A stretch of DNA of 64,000 nt from CAWAND01 sp963783335 (GTDB lineage Bacteria > Chloroflexota > Anaerolineae > Anaerolineales > E44-bin32). The number at the start of each line of letters is the position of its first letter. Position 1 is the stretch's first letter. The notes under the pieces are model-generated. The model saw only the letters and a program-made list of their open reading frames with translations. It had not been told where the DNA came from and did no database searches. The stretch covers positions 124,001 through 188,000 of the forward strand of contig CAWAND010000002.1 of assembly GCA_963783335.1 (NCBI GenBank), read 5' to 3'. The translations under genes were made by a program, and so were the position numbers. Of the stretch, positions 1 through 8,528 are shown one piece after another.

Positions 1-977
1 CATCCATGTGTCAAGATGCCCATAATGTACTCATCGGACGCTCGACGATCGGCCTGGATCTTCCGTCGCTTCTTCAGTATCCCGGGTAGCATCTGAAAGG
101 CCGAAATCTTTGCTTGCAGGTAGACGACTGCTCGGCCGTGCAAAACATCCGAAATGAAGAGGATGGCGTTGGCTGCGACATGCGAGACCGAATACTTGAC
201 AAGCCATTTCATTGGCATGTTCTTGAGGAACACGAACTCGACATTCCGCCTACTTTGTCTGTAGTGGAAGTCGCTCGATGCTCCAATACTCTTACTCAGA
301 TGATGTTGAACAATGGCGGTTGGCACGAACAGGCAGTGGTAGCCCATGAGCTGGGCGCGAAAACTCAAATCCGAGTCTTCGTGGGTCATGAAGAAGTCTT
401 CATCGAACAAGCCAATGTCCTCTAGCATTGAACGACGGTAGATGGCGGCGGCTGCCGATGCCCCGAAAACCTCGACCTCTTCCGTGAAGAGGCGAGCTGG
501 CTGATTGTGCCCAATCTTATCTGCAACTCCTTCCACTGTGAAGTAATCCCCACACACGTCCACCAGTTCGGGATTCTCCCAGAGAAGGACCTTTGATGCG
601 CAGAAACCCACTTCTGGGTGGCGGTCGAGAGCTTGCGAAAGCTCGTGAAGCCAATCGGGTGACGCCACAGTGTCGTTGTTCAACAGCGCAACATACCTCC
701 CATGGACACGACCAATGGCCAGGTTGTTGGCCACACAGAAACCTACGTTGTCGTCGAGCGCGATCAGTTGCGTTTGAGGAAAATCGCCACGGACCTTTTG
801 GGCAGAACCATCGGTTGAACCGTTGTCCACGACGATGACTTCGAAGTCTTGGAAGCTCTGTTCTTCAAGAGACTGGAGGCAGGCTTTCAAGAGGGGCCAC
901 TGGTTCCAGTTGACAATGATCACGCTGACTTTGGGAGAGCTGGAGTGTGTTGAGGAAAACAAGAACCTGGGCCTCAC
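1..977 (-). CDS. GT2 family glycosyltransferase, 3' end outside window
   Basis: The minus strand reads open from a GTG at 977 through base 1, so the C-terminus is missing. The N-terminus shows the GT-A fold start VSVIIVNWN, then VVDNGSTDGS, a nucleotide-binding NNDT motif, and the acceptor-side segment FDEDFFMTHEDSDLSFRAQ, which are the usual order and spacing in GT2 rhamnosyl/galactosyltransferases. It would add a sugar from a nucleotide donor to a lipid-linked glycan at the cytoplasmic membrane. A TTG at 1025 is an alternative start after an in-frame TGA. It is the last visible gene of the minus-strand ABC-exporter cluster, 252 bp after the epimerase stop; I saw no clear terminator in that gap. 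Sugar specificity cannot be read from the sequence. Confidence 0.85.
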   Translation of the reverse strand, partial: MRPRFLFSSTHSSSPKVSVIIVNWNQWPLLKACLQSLEEQSFQDFEVIVVDNGSTDGSAQKVRGDFPQTQLIALDDNVGFCVANNLAIGRVHGRYVALLNNDTVASPDWLHELSQALDRHPEVGFCASKVLLWENPELVDVCGDYFTVEGVADKIGHNQPARLFTEEVEVFGASAAAAIYRRSMLEDIGLFDEDFFMTHEDSDLSFRAQLMGYHCLFVPTAIVQHHLSKSIGASSDFHYRQSRRNVEFVFLKNMPMKWLVKYSVSHVAANAILFISDVLHGRAVVYLQAKISAFQMLPGILKKRRKIQADRRASDEYIMGILTHG

Positions 978-1229
978 TTGACCGGCATGGTCGCCAAAGA
1001 GCTGGGAGCAGGCGGGGGAGTACAATCAGACTTTCCTTCTATTGCGACGCCTGACTTGGGCCTGGTCCGCTCCACAGGATCTTGTCCGCTCGAACTCAGC
1101 TCGGGATGTGAGCAGACTGTATACATGCCTGAGCCGCGGCCTCATCCGTGTCCTCCCACTTCCGCTGCGACCTCCATCGCCAATATGCCTTCACCCCTCT
1201 CTCCACACTGAGACAAACGAGACGGCGCG

Positions 1230-2144
1230 CTACCGAAGGGAGGCGACCGTCTGGCGAAGCCCTTCTTCGAAATCCATGGCCGGCGAAAAGCCCAGGACTT
1301 CCGCTGCTTTGTGGGTATCCAAGAAGATTTTTTGGGTTTCACCCACCTTTGAGGGCCCCAAAACCGGATCGCGAGCGTAGCCAGTGATATCTTTGAGCAG
1401 CCCGAAGATGTCGTTGACTGAGATTCCGACGCCATTGCCCACGTTCAAGATGGTGTTGGATGTGTCGGCCGACAGTGCTAGCAGATTCGCCCGCGCGCAA
1501 TCGCGCACGTAGATGAAATCCCGTTCCTGTTCGCCGGTTCCGTTAATGGTGACTTGCTCACCCTGCAACATTTGACTGGCGAAGATCGCCACGACGCCCG
1601 CTTCTCCCGCTGGGTCCTGTCGGGGTCCGTAGACATTGGCGTATCGCAGAGCGAGATACTCAAGACCATGCATGGCAGCATATGCAAACAGGTAATGCTC
1701 AACTGCCCGCTTGGCTGTCCCGTACGGGGAAATAGGGTTTGCAGCGTCATCCTCGGAACAAGGCAGGTTCGCGGGTTCACCGTATACGGCACCGCCGCTT
1801 GAGGCAAAAACGATACGCTTGACCCCGGCTTGCCAGGCACACTCGAGGAGATTCAATGAGCCCATCACATTGATCGAAGCGTCGTATAGGGGGGTGGACA
1901 CCGATCTTCGAAGGTTGACTTGCCCTGCCTGATGGCTGACAGCGTCTGGCTTTACTTGGCGGAGCAGTTTGACGAGTTCGGGGCTGCGCACGTCCATTTC
2001 ATGAAACTCGACTCCGGTTTGCAGGTTGTCCAAGGATCCGGTCGACAAATCGTCCACGACGACGACATTGTGGCCTTGAGCCAAGCAGGCGTCTACGATG
2101 TGCGAGCCGATGAACCCTGCCCCTCCTGTCACCAAGACCTTCAT
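1230..2144 (-). CDS. NAD-dependent sugar epimerase/dehydratase (extended SDR)
   Basis: A 304-residue extended short-chain dehydrogenase. The Rossmann motif GGAGFIG sits at residues 7-13, followed by VVDDLSTG, which binds the NAD ribose. The catalytic region has SSGGAVYGE and YGTAKR, so the YxxxK pair is present, and the C-terminal half has the substrate-loop sequence YANVYGPRQDP typical of UDP-glucose/UDP-GlcNAc 4-epimerases. It probably epimerises a nucleotide sugar for the neighbouring glycosyltransferases. The length is normal. The next gene upstream (GT2 ending at 2243) is 98 bp away. The exact substrate is not determinable; GalE-like is the best guess. Confidence 0.85.
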   Translation of the reverse strand: MKVLVTGGAGFIGSHIVDACLAQGHNVVVVDDLSTGSLDNLQTGVEFHEMDVRSPELVKLLRQVKPDAVSHQAGQVNLRRSVSTPLYDASINVMGSLNLLECAWQAGVKRIVFASSGGAVYGEPANLPCSEDDAANPISPYGTAKRAVEHYLFAYAAMHGLEYLALRYANVYGPRQDPAGEAGVVAIFASQMLQGEQVTINGTGEQERDFIYVRDCARANLLALSADTSNTILNVGNGVGISVNDIFGLLKDITGYARDPVLGPSKVGETQKIFLDTHKAAEVLGFSPAMDFEEGLRQTVASLR

Positions 2145-2242
2145 AAATCAGAACCCTCCCAAGTTTTCATCAAAGAACGGCTGGGAGCCGCTTGGTCCTT
2201 CATGGCGAGAGAGCATGTTCCTGCAAGTCCATTCTATGAATA

Positions 2243-3034
2243 TCATGACGGAAAGAAGGTCGGGTGTCTGTGGCGTAGATACTGGGTGAGCGCATAGGCG
2301 TTGGGGTTGGTTGTCTGGTGCAACATGGAAGTCGAGTGGACCCTGTACCTGGCCAGAATCTCGGGAACCAAAATGCCCCAACCTCCAGCCTCTGCGATCT
2401 TGAACCACAGCTCGTAATCCTCCCACCCCATCGCTGGCATGTCGCTAGAATAACCGCCGGCGGCGATCAGCAATGAACGCTTGTGCATCACCATGGCATC
2501 GATGGTGTTGCCGCGATAGAGCGTGTCGGGGTTCCAGACATGTGTGTTCTGGAGTTCGGTCACTTCACCGAACTTCTCAAGGTAGCAGTAGGCAAAACTT
2601 GCAGAGCAATTGTCAAGTGCTGAAGCAAGTACCTCGAGGCATCGGGGGAAGAGGAGGTTGTCGGCGTCAAGAATGAACAGGTATTCGGTATCTGCTGCCT
2701 GGATTCCATCGTTTCTGGCTGCAGCTAGTCCTTGGTTCGCTGCATGGCGAAGGAAAGTCGATGCTCGAAAACGCCCGGCATTTGAGTTCAACCACTTTTG
2801 AGTAATTTCCACTGAGCTGTCCTGTGAACAGTCATCGACAACCACGAGATCGAGCGATTCAACGGTCTGTTGAGCCACGGAGTCAAGGCATTTGCCGATA
2901 TACTCCTCATAGTTGTGTAGGCTGATCGCAACACCAACGCGAGGGGGTTGATCCGACTCAACCGATCGCCATATGACCTCCGTGTTCCCATCACGATCCT
3001 CACCTGAGACCGCACGACGAGTGCCTTGATTCAT
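2243..3034 (-). CDS. GT2 family glycosyltransferase
   Basis: The GT-A domain starts with VGVAISLHNYEEYIG, then VVVDDCSQDSS, the metal/donor motif DADN (FILDADNLLF) and the acceptor-site GWEDYELWFKIAE. I placed the start at ATG 3034 because GAAGGG lies about nine bases upstream. The frame stays open to an ATG at 3151, which would overlap the previous methyltransferase by 11 bp and add 39 residues with no recognisable domain. Likely role: transfer of one sugar in assembly of the exported glycan. It lies between a methyltransferase and an epimerase on the same strand. Specificity unknown. Confidence 0.82.
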   Translation of the reverse strand: MNQGTRRAVSGEDRDGNTEVIWRSVESDQPPRVGVAISLHNYEEYIGKCLDSVAQQTVESLDLVVVDDCSQDSSVEITQKWLNSNAGRFRASTFLRHAANQGLAAARNDGIQAADTEYLFILDADNLLFPRCLEVLASALDNCSASFAYCYLEKFGEVTELQNTHVWNPDTLYRGNTIDAMVMHKRSLLIAAGGYSSDMPAMGWEDYELWFKIAEAGGWGILVPEILARYRVHSTSMLHQTTNPNAYALTQYLRHRHPTFFPS

Positions 3035-3140
3035 TGCATGAATCCCTTCACAGGCAGACGTGTTTCTTGGCCTCCACAAGAGATGACCATTCTGGCCATG
3101 CCATACCCCCACTGACAGCCTCGCCGCGTCATACTTGGCG

Positions 3141-3965
3141 TCATGAGACATCTAAGCTTGGTGATGCAAACGCGTAGACATCCTGGTGGTCATCCCATCC
3201 GTGCTCGAGAAAGAGAGTGTTGCTCCAGTCCCCTGCTTCAAGGGCGATCTCCAGGAAGCGAGATCTGGAGACGGTTGAGATCCCATAGCCGCTCTGTTGT
3301 GGATAGTCCTCATAGGCGAACTGGCCCAGGTTGAACTGATCGATCAGCCTTGTCTGAGAGTCCACGTCGAGACCGTAGTTGAACCTTCCGCTCTCGATCC
3401 AATCAATGGTACGCTGGCCGTGGGTGGTAACAATACATACCCCTCGATCGGAAAGATGCGCATACAGGAACCGGAGGAGGTTGACGGATGACATTTCATT
3501 TAGGTGGGTGACCAAAGAGCCACACCAGATCAGTTCGAACTTATGCTGCAGATCCATTCCCGTGAACGTCTGGTTGGATTCACAGGTTTCGACTGAGAAC
3601 GTATCTCGGCAGAACCTGAGTGCCTCATGACTGACATCCACCGCAGAGATTCTCGCTGTGGGGAACTGCGCGACGAGAAAGCGGAGGACCCGTCCGTGGC
3701 CACTGGGCATATCCAAAATTGTCTCTGGATCTGGGGTGGCGCCCGAGAAGAGAAGTGCAGCCTTGATGCATCGGATGGCGCTCAGGCCGACTGATAGGTA
3801 GTGAGTTGCGTCATCACCATACATGTCATCAGCAGCATTGACCTCGGGGGAGACTCGGTCGAGCAGCGACCTCTCAACTTGTGTGATTTCATTTGATGCC
3901 GCGAGGTCGTGTTTCGCGAGCAGTATCTCAGATCTCGTGTTCATGCTCCCAATCCTGACTGGCAA
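3141..3965 (-). CDS. Class I SAM-dependent methyltransferase
   Basis: A 274-residue protein with one Rossmann-type methyltransferase domain. Motif I reads LDMPSGHGRVLRFL, which is the SAM loop, followed by the acidic ribose-binding position in ISAVDVSHEAL and a motif-IV-like FELIWCGSLVTHL. No membrane segment or coiled coil is visible, unlike its two methyltransferase neighbours. Given its place between glycosyltransferases it probably methylates a sugar or a side group of the exported glycan; this is inferred from context only. ATG at 3944 (seven residues in) is a possible later start. The 212 bp between this gene and the stop-proximal end of the next gene hold nothing recognisable. Confidence 0.8.
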   Translation of the reverse strand: MPVRIGSMNTRSEILLAKHDLAASNEITQVERSLLDRVSPEVNAADDMYGDDATHYLSVGLSAIRCIKAALLFSGATPDPETILDMPSGHGRVLRFLVAQFPTARISAVDVSHEALRFCRDTFSVETCESNQTFTGMDLQHKFELIWCGSLVTHLNEMSSVNLLRFLYAHLSDRGVCIVTTHGQRTIDWIESGRFNYGLDVDSQTRLIDQFNLGQFAYEDYPQQSGYGISTVSRSRFLEIALEAGDWSNTLFLEHGWDDHQDVYAFASPSLDVS

Positions 3966-4177
3966 GTCTACATTAGGGTCTTTTGGTCCGGGCCCTGGAG
4001 TTCATGATCGGGCACCCCGGCACATCGTCCTACAAGTCCTTAACCTCTGATCCGTTGACCCAAACTCGGTGTATTCCATTGCATGCCCGATCCCTGGACG
4101 CTTCAAGTGTTGCCTTCATCCGCCATGCACGACGTCCAGTGTTTTGTGCGTTCGGCGCTTGGTCTGATGCTGCCCTC

Positions 4178-5614
4178 TCACGCTCCCTTGGGGCTTGCGC
4201 CAAGGGCTCCAAGGAGTCTCTCTAGATGATCGGCCAACCGGCAGTCAGACTTGAGAGCTTCATTGCCAGCCTGGGCAATCAGAGCGGCTTCATGCCTCCC
4301 AGCACTGGATAATATGTAGTAGTCGAGCGCTTCAGGTATCTGGTCGAGCGGGATTTCGATGAGGTGTTTGCCGGATTCAAATGGGCTGGTCTCACTGCAT
4401 GTTTCTGTGATGACTGCCGCGCGTTGCCATAGACCGTGCAATACAATTCTCTGCCATTCGAAGTAGGTGTCAGCGCCTCGGTGGATATTGAGCACGATTT
4501 TGGACCGCTGGGCAAGTCCAACCACAGTGGCCGTATCCATGTGCGTGTTCATGCCAGTAATAGCTGGCTCCTTCGCATCCCAAAAATGGAGATAGCAGCG
4601 GTGTCGGGCGAAACAAGCGGCGTTGCCAGCGAAGAAATCCTCTCGCCTAGGAGAAAGTGACCCGACGAAAAGCACATCAATCGGCCGCTCAATCGTCGAT
4701 CTCCGTAGATAGGACTCATTCCCGGTTGCTTCGTCAAGGAAACAGGTTCCATACGTATTGGCCAGCCGTTCTACTTCGCCAAACCGTGCAAAGTCAGGTA
4801 CAAAACCGAGAGGCAGAAAATCGGCAGGATAACCTTGTTCTGCAACCATTTGTGCCGTTGTGGGATTCATGTCCCAGATACGGTAAGCCCTTTGGAAGTA
4901 AGACTTGGCCAAGCTGAACCACTGTGTTGAAGGTTGTTCGGTGTTGAGCAAGATAAGGTTGCGGGGCAGGTCGTCGGGTCTCAGCTTGGCACCCATGCCT
5001 AGCTGAAAGAACTCATGCGGGGCCACCACGAGGTGCAGATCGGCCGAAGGATTCAGTCCGTCATTTTCATCTCGAAGTTCAGCCTTCAAGCCGCTTTGTT
5101 GGAATCCTGCTGCGATGAGTTCTCCTATCTCCTCAAAGAAGTAATTACCTTGCGAGTTCACGTAGACCGAGATGTTTTCGATAGGTGCCTGGGGAAGATG
5201 GATGCTCGCGAATCCGGGAGCATCGTTTTTCAACCTTGGCTCGTCGAGGGTGGCATCGCTTCTGACAACCTCCCTTGGTGCTTGCATCCTCTGCGATCTC
5301 AAAAAGTGGAGAAGCGGATTCTCTCCAGATGCTTTCACCTCGGGATAAGTCGCCAAGTACCAAGAACTCGAAAACTCCGGGCCAGGGTCCCGTCCTTCGA
5401 ATGCTCCGTGTCTCAGGTAATGCAAGGCAGGATCGGTTCGGGCCATCGCAACATCTGGGTTGCGGGCCAGGTACCAGTCGGAGTTGAAGTAGGTAGATCT
5501 ACGTATGAGTCTGGCATCTTGCGAGCCAGGAAGAATGGGGGCCAGAAGCCATCTCACAGCGCGGGCCCGCCAGCTGCCGACGGGAAGGAAGAAACGCCTC
5601 AACCGCCGAAGCAT
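4178..5614 (-). CDS. CgeB-like glycosyltransferase with N-terminal tandem repeats
   Basis: 478 residues. After a short basic N-terminus come two degenerate repeats of roughly 35-45 residues (about residues 42-80 and 80-115) built on the pattern F-x-WYLA-x-x-P-[DE]-V...P-x-x-H-[YF]-LR; such repeats precede glycosyltransferase domains in rhamnan-type and flagellar glycan enzymes. The C-terminal half has DVLFVGSLSPRREDFF and a late block resembling the CgeB/YkvP glycosyltransferase-like domain, with an acidic motif (FEWQRIVLHGLWQ) near the expected donor site. It probably transfers a sugar in the same pathway as its neighbours. It begins 44 bp after the stop of the coiled-coil methyltransferase. 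Family assignment is moderate; specificity is unknown. Confidence 0.7.
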   Translation of the reverse strand: MLRRLRRFFLPVGSWRARAVRWLLAPILPGSQDARLIRRSTYFNSDWYLARNPDVAMARTDPALHYLRHGAFEGRDPGPEFSSSWYLATYPEVKASGENPLLHFLRSQRMQAPREVVRSDATLDEPRLKNDAPGFASIHLPQAPIENISVYVNSQGNYFFEEIGELIAAGFQQSGLKAELRDENDGLNPSADLHLVVAPHEFFQLGMGAKLRPDDLPRNLILLNTEQPSTQWFSLAKSYFQRAYRIWDMNPTTAQMVAEQGYPADFLPLGFVPDFARFGEVERLANTYGTCFLDEATGNESYLRRSTIERPIDVLFVGSLSPRREDFFAGNAACFARHRCYLHFWDAKEPAITGMNTHMDTATVVGLAQRSKIVLNIHRGADTYFEWQRIVLHGLWQRAAVITETCSETSPFESGKHLIEIPLDQIPEALDYYILSSAGRHEAALIAQAGNEALKSDCRLADHLERLLGALGASPKGA

Positions 5615-5657
5615 GATGGCGGCTTTCCAGGCTCGAGTGGCCTTGAGATCGAGAAGC

Positions 5658-6737
5658 TCATTTCTGAGAAGTCTTGGCCAGCATTTCTGTCTCGTGAAGC
5701 TGGCCCTTCAGAACCTCAATTTGCTCGTTTCGGGCCGTCAAGGACTCAGATAGACCTCGAACCTGGACATCGCGTTCAGCAAGCAAGTCGTCCAACGCGC
5801 CGATCCGGGTTGTCAATGCCTTGACTTGTTGGGCAAAAGATAGATTCGCTTGATCACGTTCCTGCAACTGAATTGCTTGTTCAAGAATCTTTTCTTCACT
5901 GGCGACAATCTCGTCTCTCAGTTCTTGTCGTAGATCCTCTAGCCTTGCCTCGCCATCGGCGATGCGATCTCTAAGCGCCCAGATCTCCTCGTCCCGACCC
6001 CTTGCCATTCGGTTGGACAAGTCAATTTGGAGGGAATGAGGGGGGTTTTCCGGTTGGGCATCTGTGCAATGTGCGATGACGTAAATTGGGACTTTGTCAC
6101 TGCCGGTCGGACGAAAGCCAGCAGATGTGGTATTGATCTTGAATTCGATGAGTTGCTTGTTTTGAGTTTTCAGATTCCACAGATAGGAGCCCGGGTACAC
6201 TCGCTGACCGACCAGGGTCACGTGGTTGAAGTAAGATCTCAAAAACCCTTCGAATTCGTCAACATAGAACTCCTTCTCATGAAACTCATTCTGGTAGGAT
6301 GGGACATCCGAATAGCTGAGTTTGTTCGGAGTGGACACGAGCAAGAAGCCGTCAGGCTTCAACACACGCTTGACCTCACGCATGAATGCTACCTGACGCT
6401 CGTGGTCCACGTGCTCGATCGTCTCGAATGAAATCACAGCGTCAAATAAGCTCTCACCCTCAACCGGAAAGGAATCGATCGAACCTTGCTTGAAGAGGAG
6501 GTTGCTCAGCATGTACTTGCTTGTCGCTTGGTTGACAACCTCTTCGCTGATATCGATTCCGACCACTCGCTTGGCGGTCTTCGCAAGGAGGTAGCTGCCA
6601 TAGCCCTCACCACAGGCGATATCCAACACTTCCCAATTCTCGACGAATAGGGTGGCGTATTGATAACGATGCCAGTGCTCATAGCTTGTCTCTGGCACGT
6701 CGATGCCTGGCAGATATCTTTCACCTGTGTACTTCAA
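5658..6737 (-). CDS. SAM methyltransferase with C-terminal coiled coil
   Basis: 359 residues from a TTG start preceded by TTGAGG. Residues about 30-160 form a class I methyltransferase domain: motif I LDIACGEGYGSYLLA, acidic VVGIDISEE, and SFETIEHVDHERQ. From about residue 235 to the end the protein is highly charged with heptad spacing (LRDRIADGEARLEDLRQEL and onward), a long predicted coiled coil. The domain is clearly paralogous to the N-terminal half of the next upstream gene. In ABC-dependent O-antigen systems of the WbdD type a methyltransferase plus coiled coil caps the chain and measures its length; with Wzm/Wzt genes in the same run that role is attractive here but is inference. Confidence 0.8.
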   Translation of the reverse strand: MKYTGERYLPGIDVPETSYEHWHRYQYATLFVENWEVLDIACGEGYGSYLLAKTAKRVVGIDISEEVVNQATSKYMLSNLLFKQGSIDSFPVEGESLFDAVISFETIEHVDHERQVAFMREVKRVLKPDGFLLVSTPNKLSYSDVPSYQNEFHEKEFYVDEFEGFLRSYFNHVTLVGQRVYPGSYLWNLKTQNKQLIEFKINTTSAGFRPTGSDKVPIYVIAHCTDAQPENPPHSLQIDLSNRMARGRDEEIWALRDRIADGEARLEDLRQELRDEIVASEEKILEQAIQLQERDQANLSFAQQVKALTTRIGALDDLLAERDVQVRGLSESLTARNEQIEVLKGQLHETEMLAKTSQK

Positions 6738-6854
6738 TGAACCTCAATTCTCATTGGTGTCTATGGACCGAATTTGCTCCCGTCCCATTCTATGCCTGAT
6801 CCGTGGCCTTGTTCCCTGCGAGCGGGGTTGATCCCCCCGCCAAAGAGAATAGGA

Positions 6855-8528
6855 TCAGGCATCTTCAGCTGCTGCGCGTTCTTGAGCCGTGGCGACTCGA
6901 GCGACGACGAGAAGTCGGATGTGGTCCTTGTCATGCTCGACATAGTCAAACGTCTCAACGGAAAGCCCAATCCTTTGGAGGATCTTTCCAACTTCCTCCT
7001 TGGTGTAGAACCGTAGGTAGGTCGGGCCTTCCTCCTCGAAATAGGCAGCCTCGCCCTCGATGAGATCGAAGAAGAACCTGCAGTTCTCATTTGCGAACCG
7101 GACAATATTTCGGAGACAAGTCTCAAACGTCGGGTAGAGGTGCTTGAAAGTCAGTGAGGAGAGAAGAAGATCGTAGCTAAAGTCAAGATCGCACGTCTCA
7201 GCGTCCTCTTTGATGAAAGTGAAGCGGTCATCCGGGAACTCTCGCCGCAGGAATTGCACGCTGTCGGCTGAAATGTCGATGCCGTAGTAACTCTCGAACG
7301 GAATCTGTGCACGCAGAATTGCCTGAGGCAACCTTCCGTAGCCGGGCCCGATCTCAAGGATGGTCCTTGGCTCTGAGAAGGCTCCATGCGACTTTGCCTT
7401 GGTAATGAACTGATCGCCGGAAACATATTTGCCCCAAGTTAGGGCGACATCGGGGCGAGATCCCTTCCACCTATTCCTAGACAAACGCCACTCTACAGTT
7501 CCACCTGTCTGTGGGTTGTGCGTATCCTGGTTGCGTCGGGCAAATTCAGCCTGCTCGGATACGTCTCCAGCAGCTTGGACATGAGGAGAGCTCCTTGACA
7601 AGCGGTCCTCCAGTTCAAGAATCTGAGCTCGTGCGATCATGAGTTGCTCTGTCAGAGAGTCAATCTGATCTCCACGGCTCAAGACTTCGGATGAGAGCTT
7701 GTCTATCTCCTCTGACTTGCCTACAAGTTGAGAAGTGGTGTCGTCGAGTTTGGCACTCAGTTCATTGATGTGGCCATCCCGAAGGTTGAAAGCTTGGTTT
7801 GACAAGTCCAACTGGGCAGATTGAGGAAGATCAGGCATGTCTGAGTCAGAGCAGGCCGCCAGTAGGTACGTGGGCACTTTGGGGTCATCGGATGGGAGGA
7901 ATCCTGAGTCAGACTGGGTGATCTTGAATTCGAAGTAGCCTGGGTCCGCTTGTGTGGGGTTCCATATGTAGGAAATGGGATAGATCGCCTGCCCGAGAAA
8001 AACAACATTCTCAAAGTGCGATTCGAGAAGGGCTTTGAATTCATTCGCATAGAAACCCTTTGAATGGGGTTCGCCGTCGTGCCGCGGGATATCGTTGGTG
8101 GAGAGCTGGTTGGGGGCGGAGGTCAAAAAAATCCCGGACGGTTTCAGCACTCTCTTGACTTCATGCATGAACGCCGAGAGTGGTTCTTCGGGAAGCTGCC
8201 CGATGGTTTCGAATGAAACCACAACGTCAAAGCTCCCCTGGCCCTCGATCGGAAGGCTGGCCAATGAACCTTGTTTGAAGCTCAGGTTCTTACGGATAAA
8301 CCTCCCGGAGGCTTGGCTAACGGTATCTCTACTGAGGTCGACTCCGACCGCTCGGCTCGCGGTTGTCGCGAGAATGTAAGTCCCGTATCCCTCGCCACAC
8401 GCGATATCCAGGACGGCTCCATCCGTTGCAAGAAGGCTTGCATAGCTATACCGATGGAAATGTTGGCATCTCGAATCGGCAATCGCGATCTCGGGCGCGG
8501 GTGTTCCCATCATTGATTCCATCTTCAT
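6855..8528 (-). CDS. Methyltransferase-coiled coil-methyltransferase fusion protein
   Basis: 557 residues. Domain 1 (about 30-220) repeats the paralog's motifs: LDIACGEGYGTYILA and VKRVLKPSGIFL, but the usual SFETIEH is SFETIGQ. A coiled coil follows (about 225-295: LSAKLDDTTSQLV, IDSLTEQLMIARAQILELE). Domain 2 (about 330-545) is a different class I methyltransferase with motif I LEIGPGYGRLP and YYGIDISADSV. Translation starts at ATG 8528, overlapping the rmlD stop as ATGA, so the two are likely coupled. Two methyltransferase domains separated by a rod suggest capping or decorating a growing chain at a fixed distance. No kinase domain is visible, unlike WbdD. Confidence 0.8.
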   Translation of the reverse strand: MKMESMMGTPAPEIAIADSRCQHFHRYSYASLLATDGAVLDIACGEGYGTYILATTASRAVGVDLSRDTVSQASGRFIRKNLSFKQGSLASLPIEGQGSFDVVVSFETIGQLPEEPLSAFMHEVKRVLKPSGIFLTSAPNQLSTNDIPRHDGEPHSKGFYANEFKALLESHFENVVFLGQAIYPISYIWNPTQADPGYFEFKITQSDSGFLPSDDPKVPTYLLAACSDSDMPDLPQSAQLDLSNQAFNLRDGHINELSAKLDDTTSQLVGKSEEIDKLSSEVLSRGDQIDSLTEQLMIARAQILELEDRLSRSSPHVQAAGDVSEQAEFARRNQDTHNPQTGGTVEWRLSRNRWKGSRPDVALTWGKYVSGDQFITKAKSHGAFSEPRTILEIGPGYGRLPQAILRAQIPFESYYGIDISADSVQFLRREFPDDRFTFIKEDAETCDLDFSYDLLLSSLTFKHLYPTFETCLRNIVRFANENCRFFFDLIEGEAAYFEEEGPTYLRFYTKEEVGKILQRIGLSVETFDYVEHDKDHIRLLVVARVATAQERAAAEDA

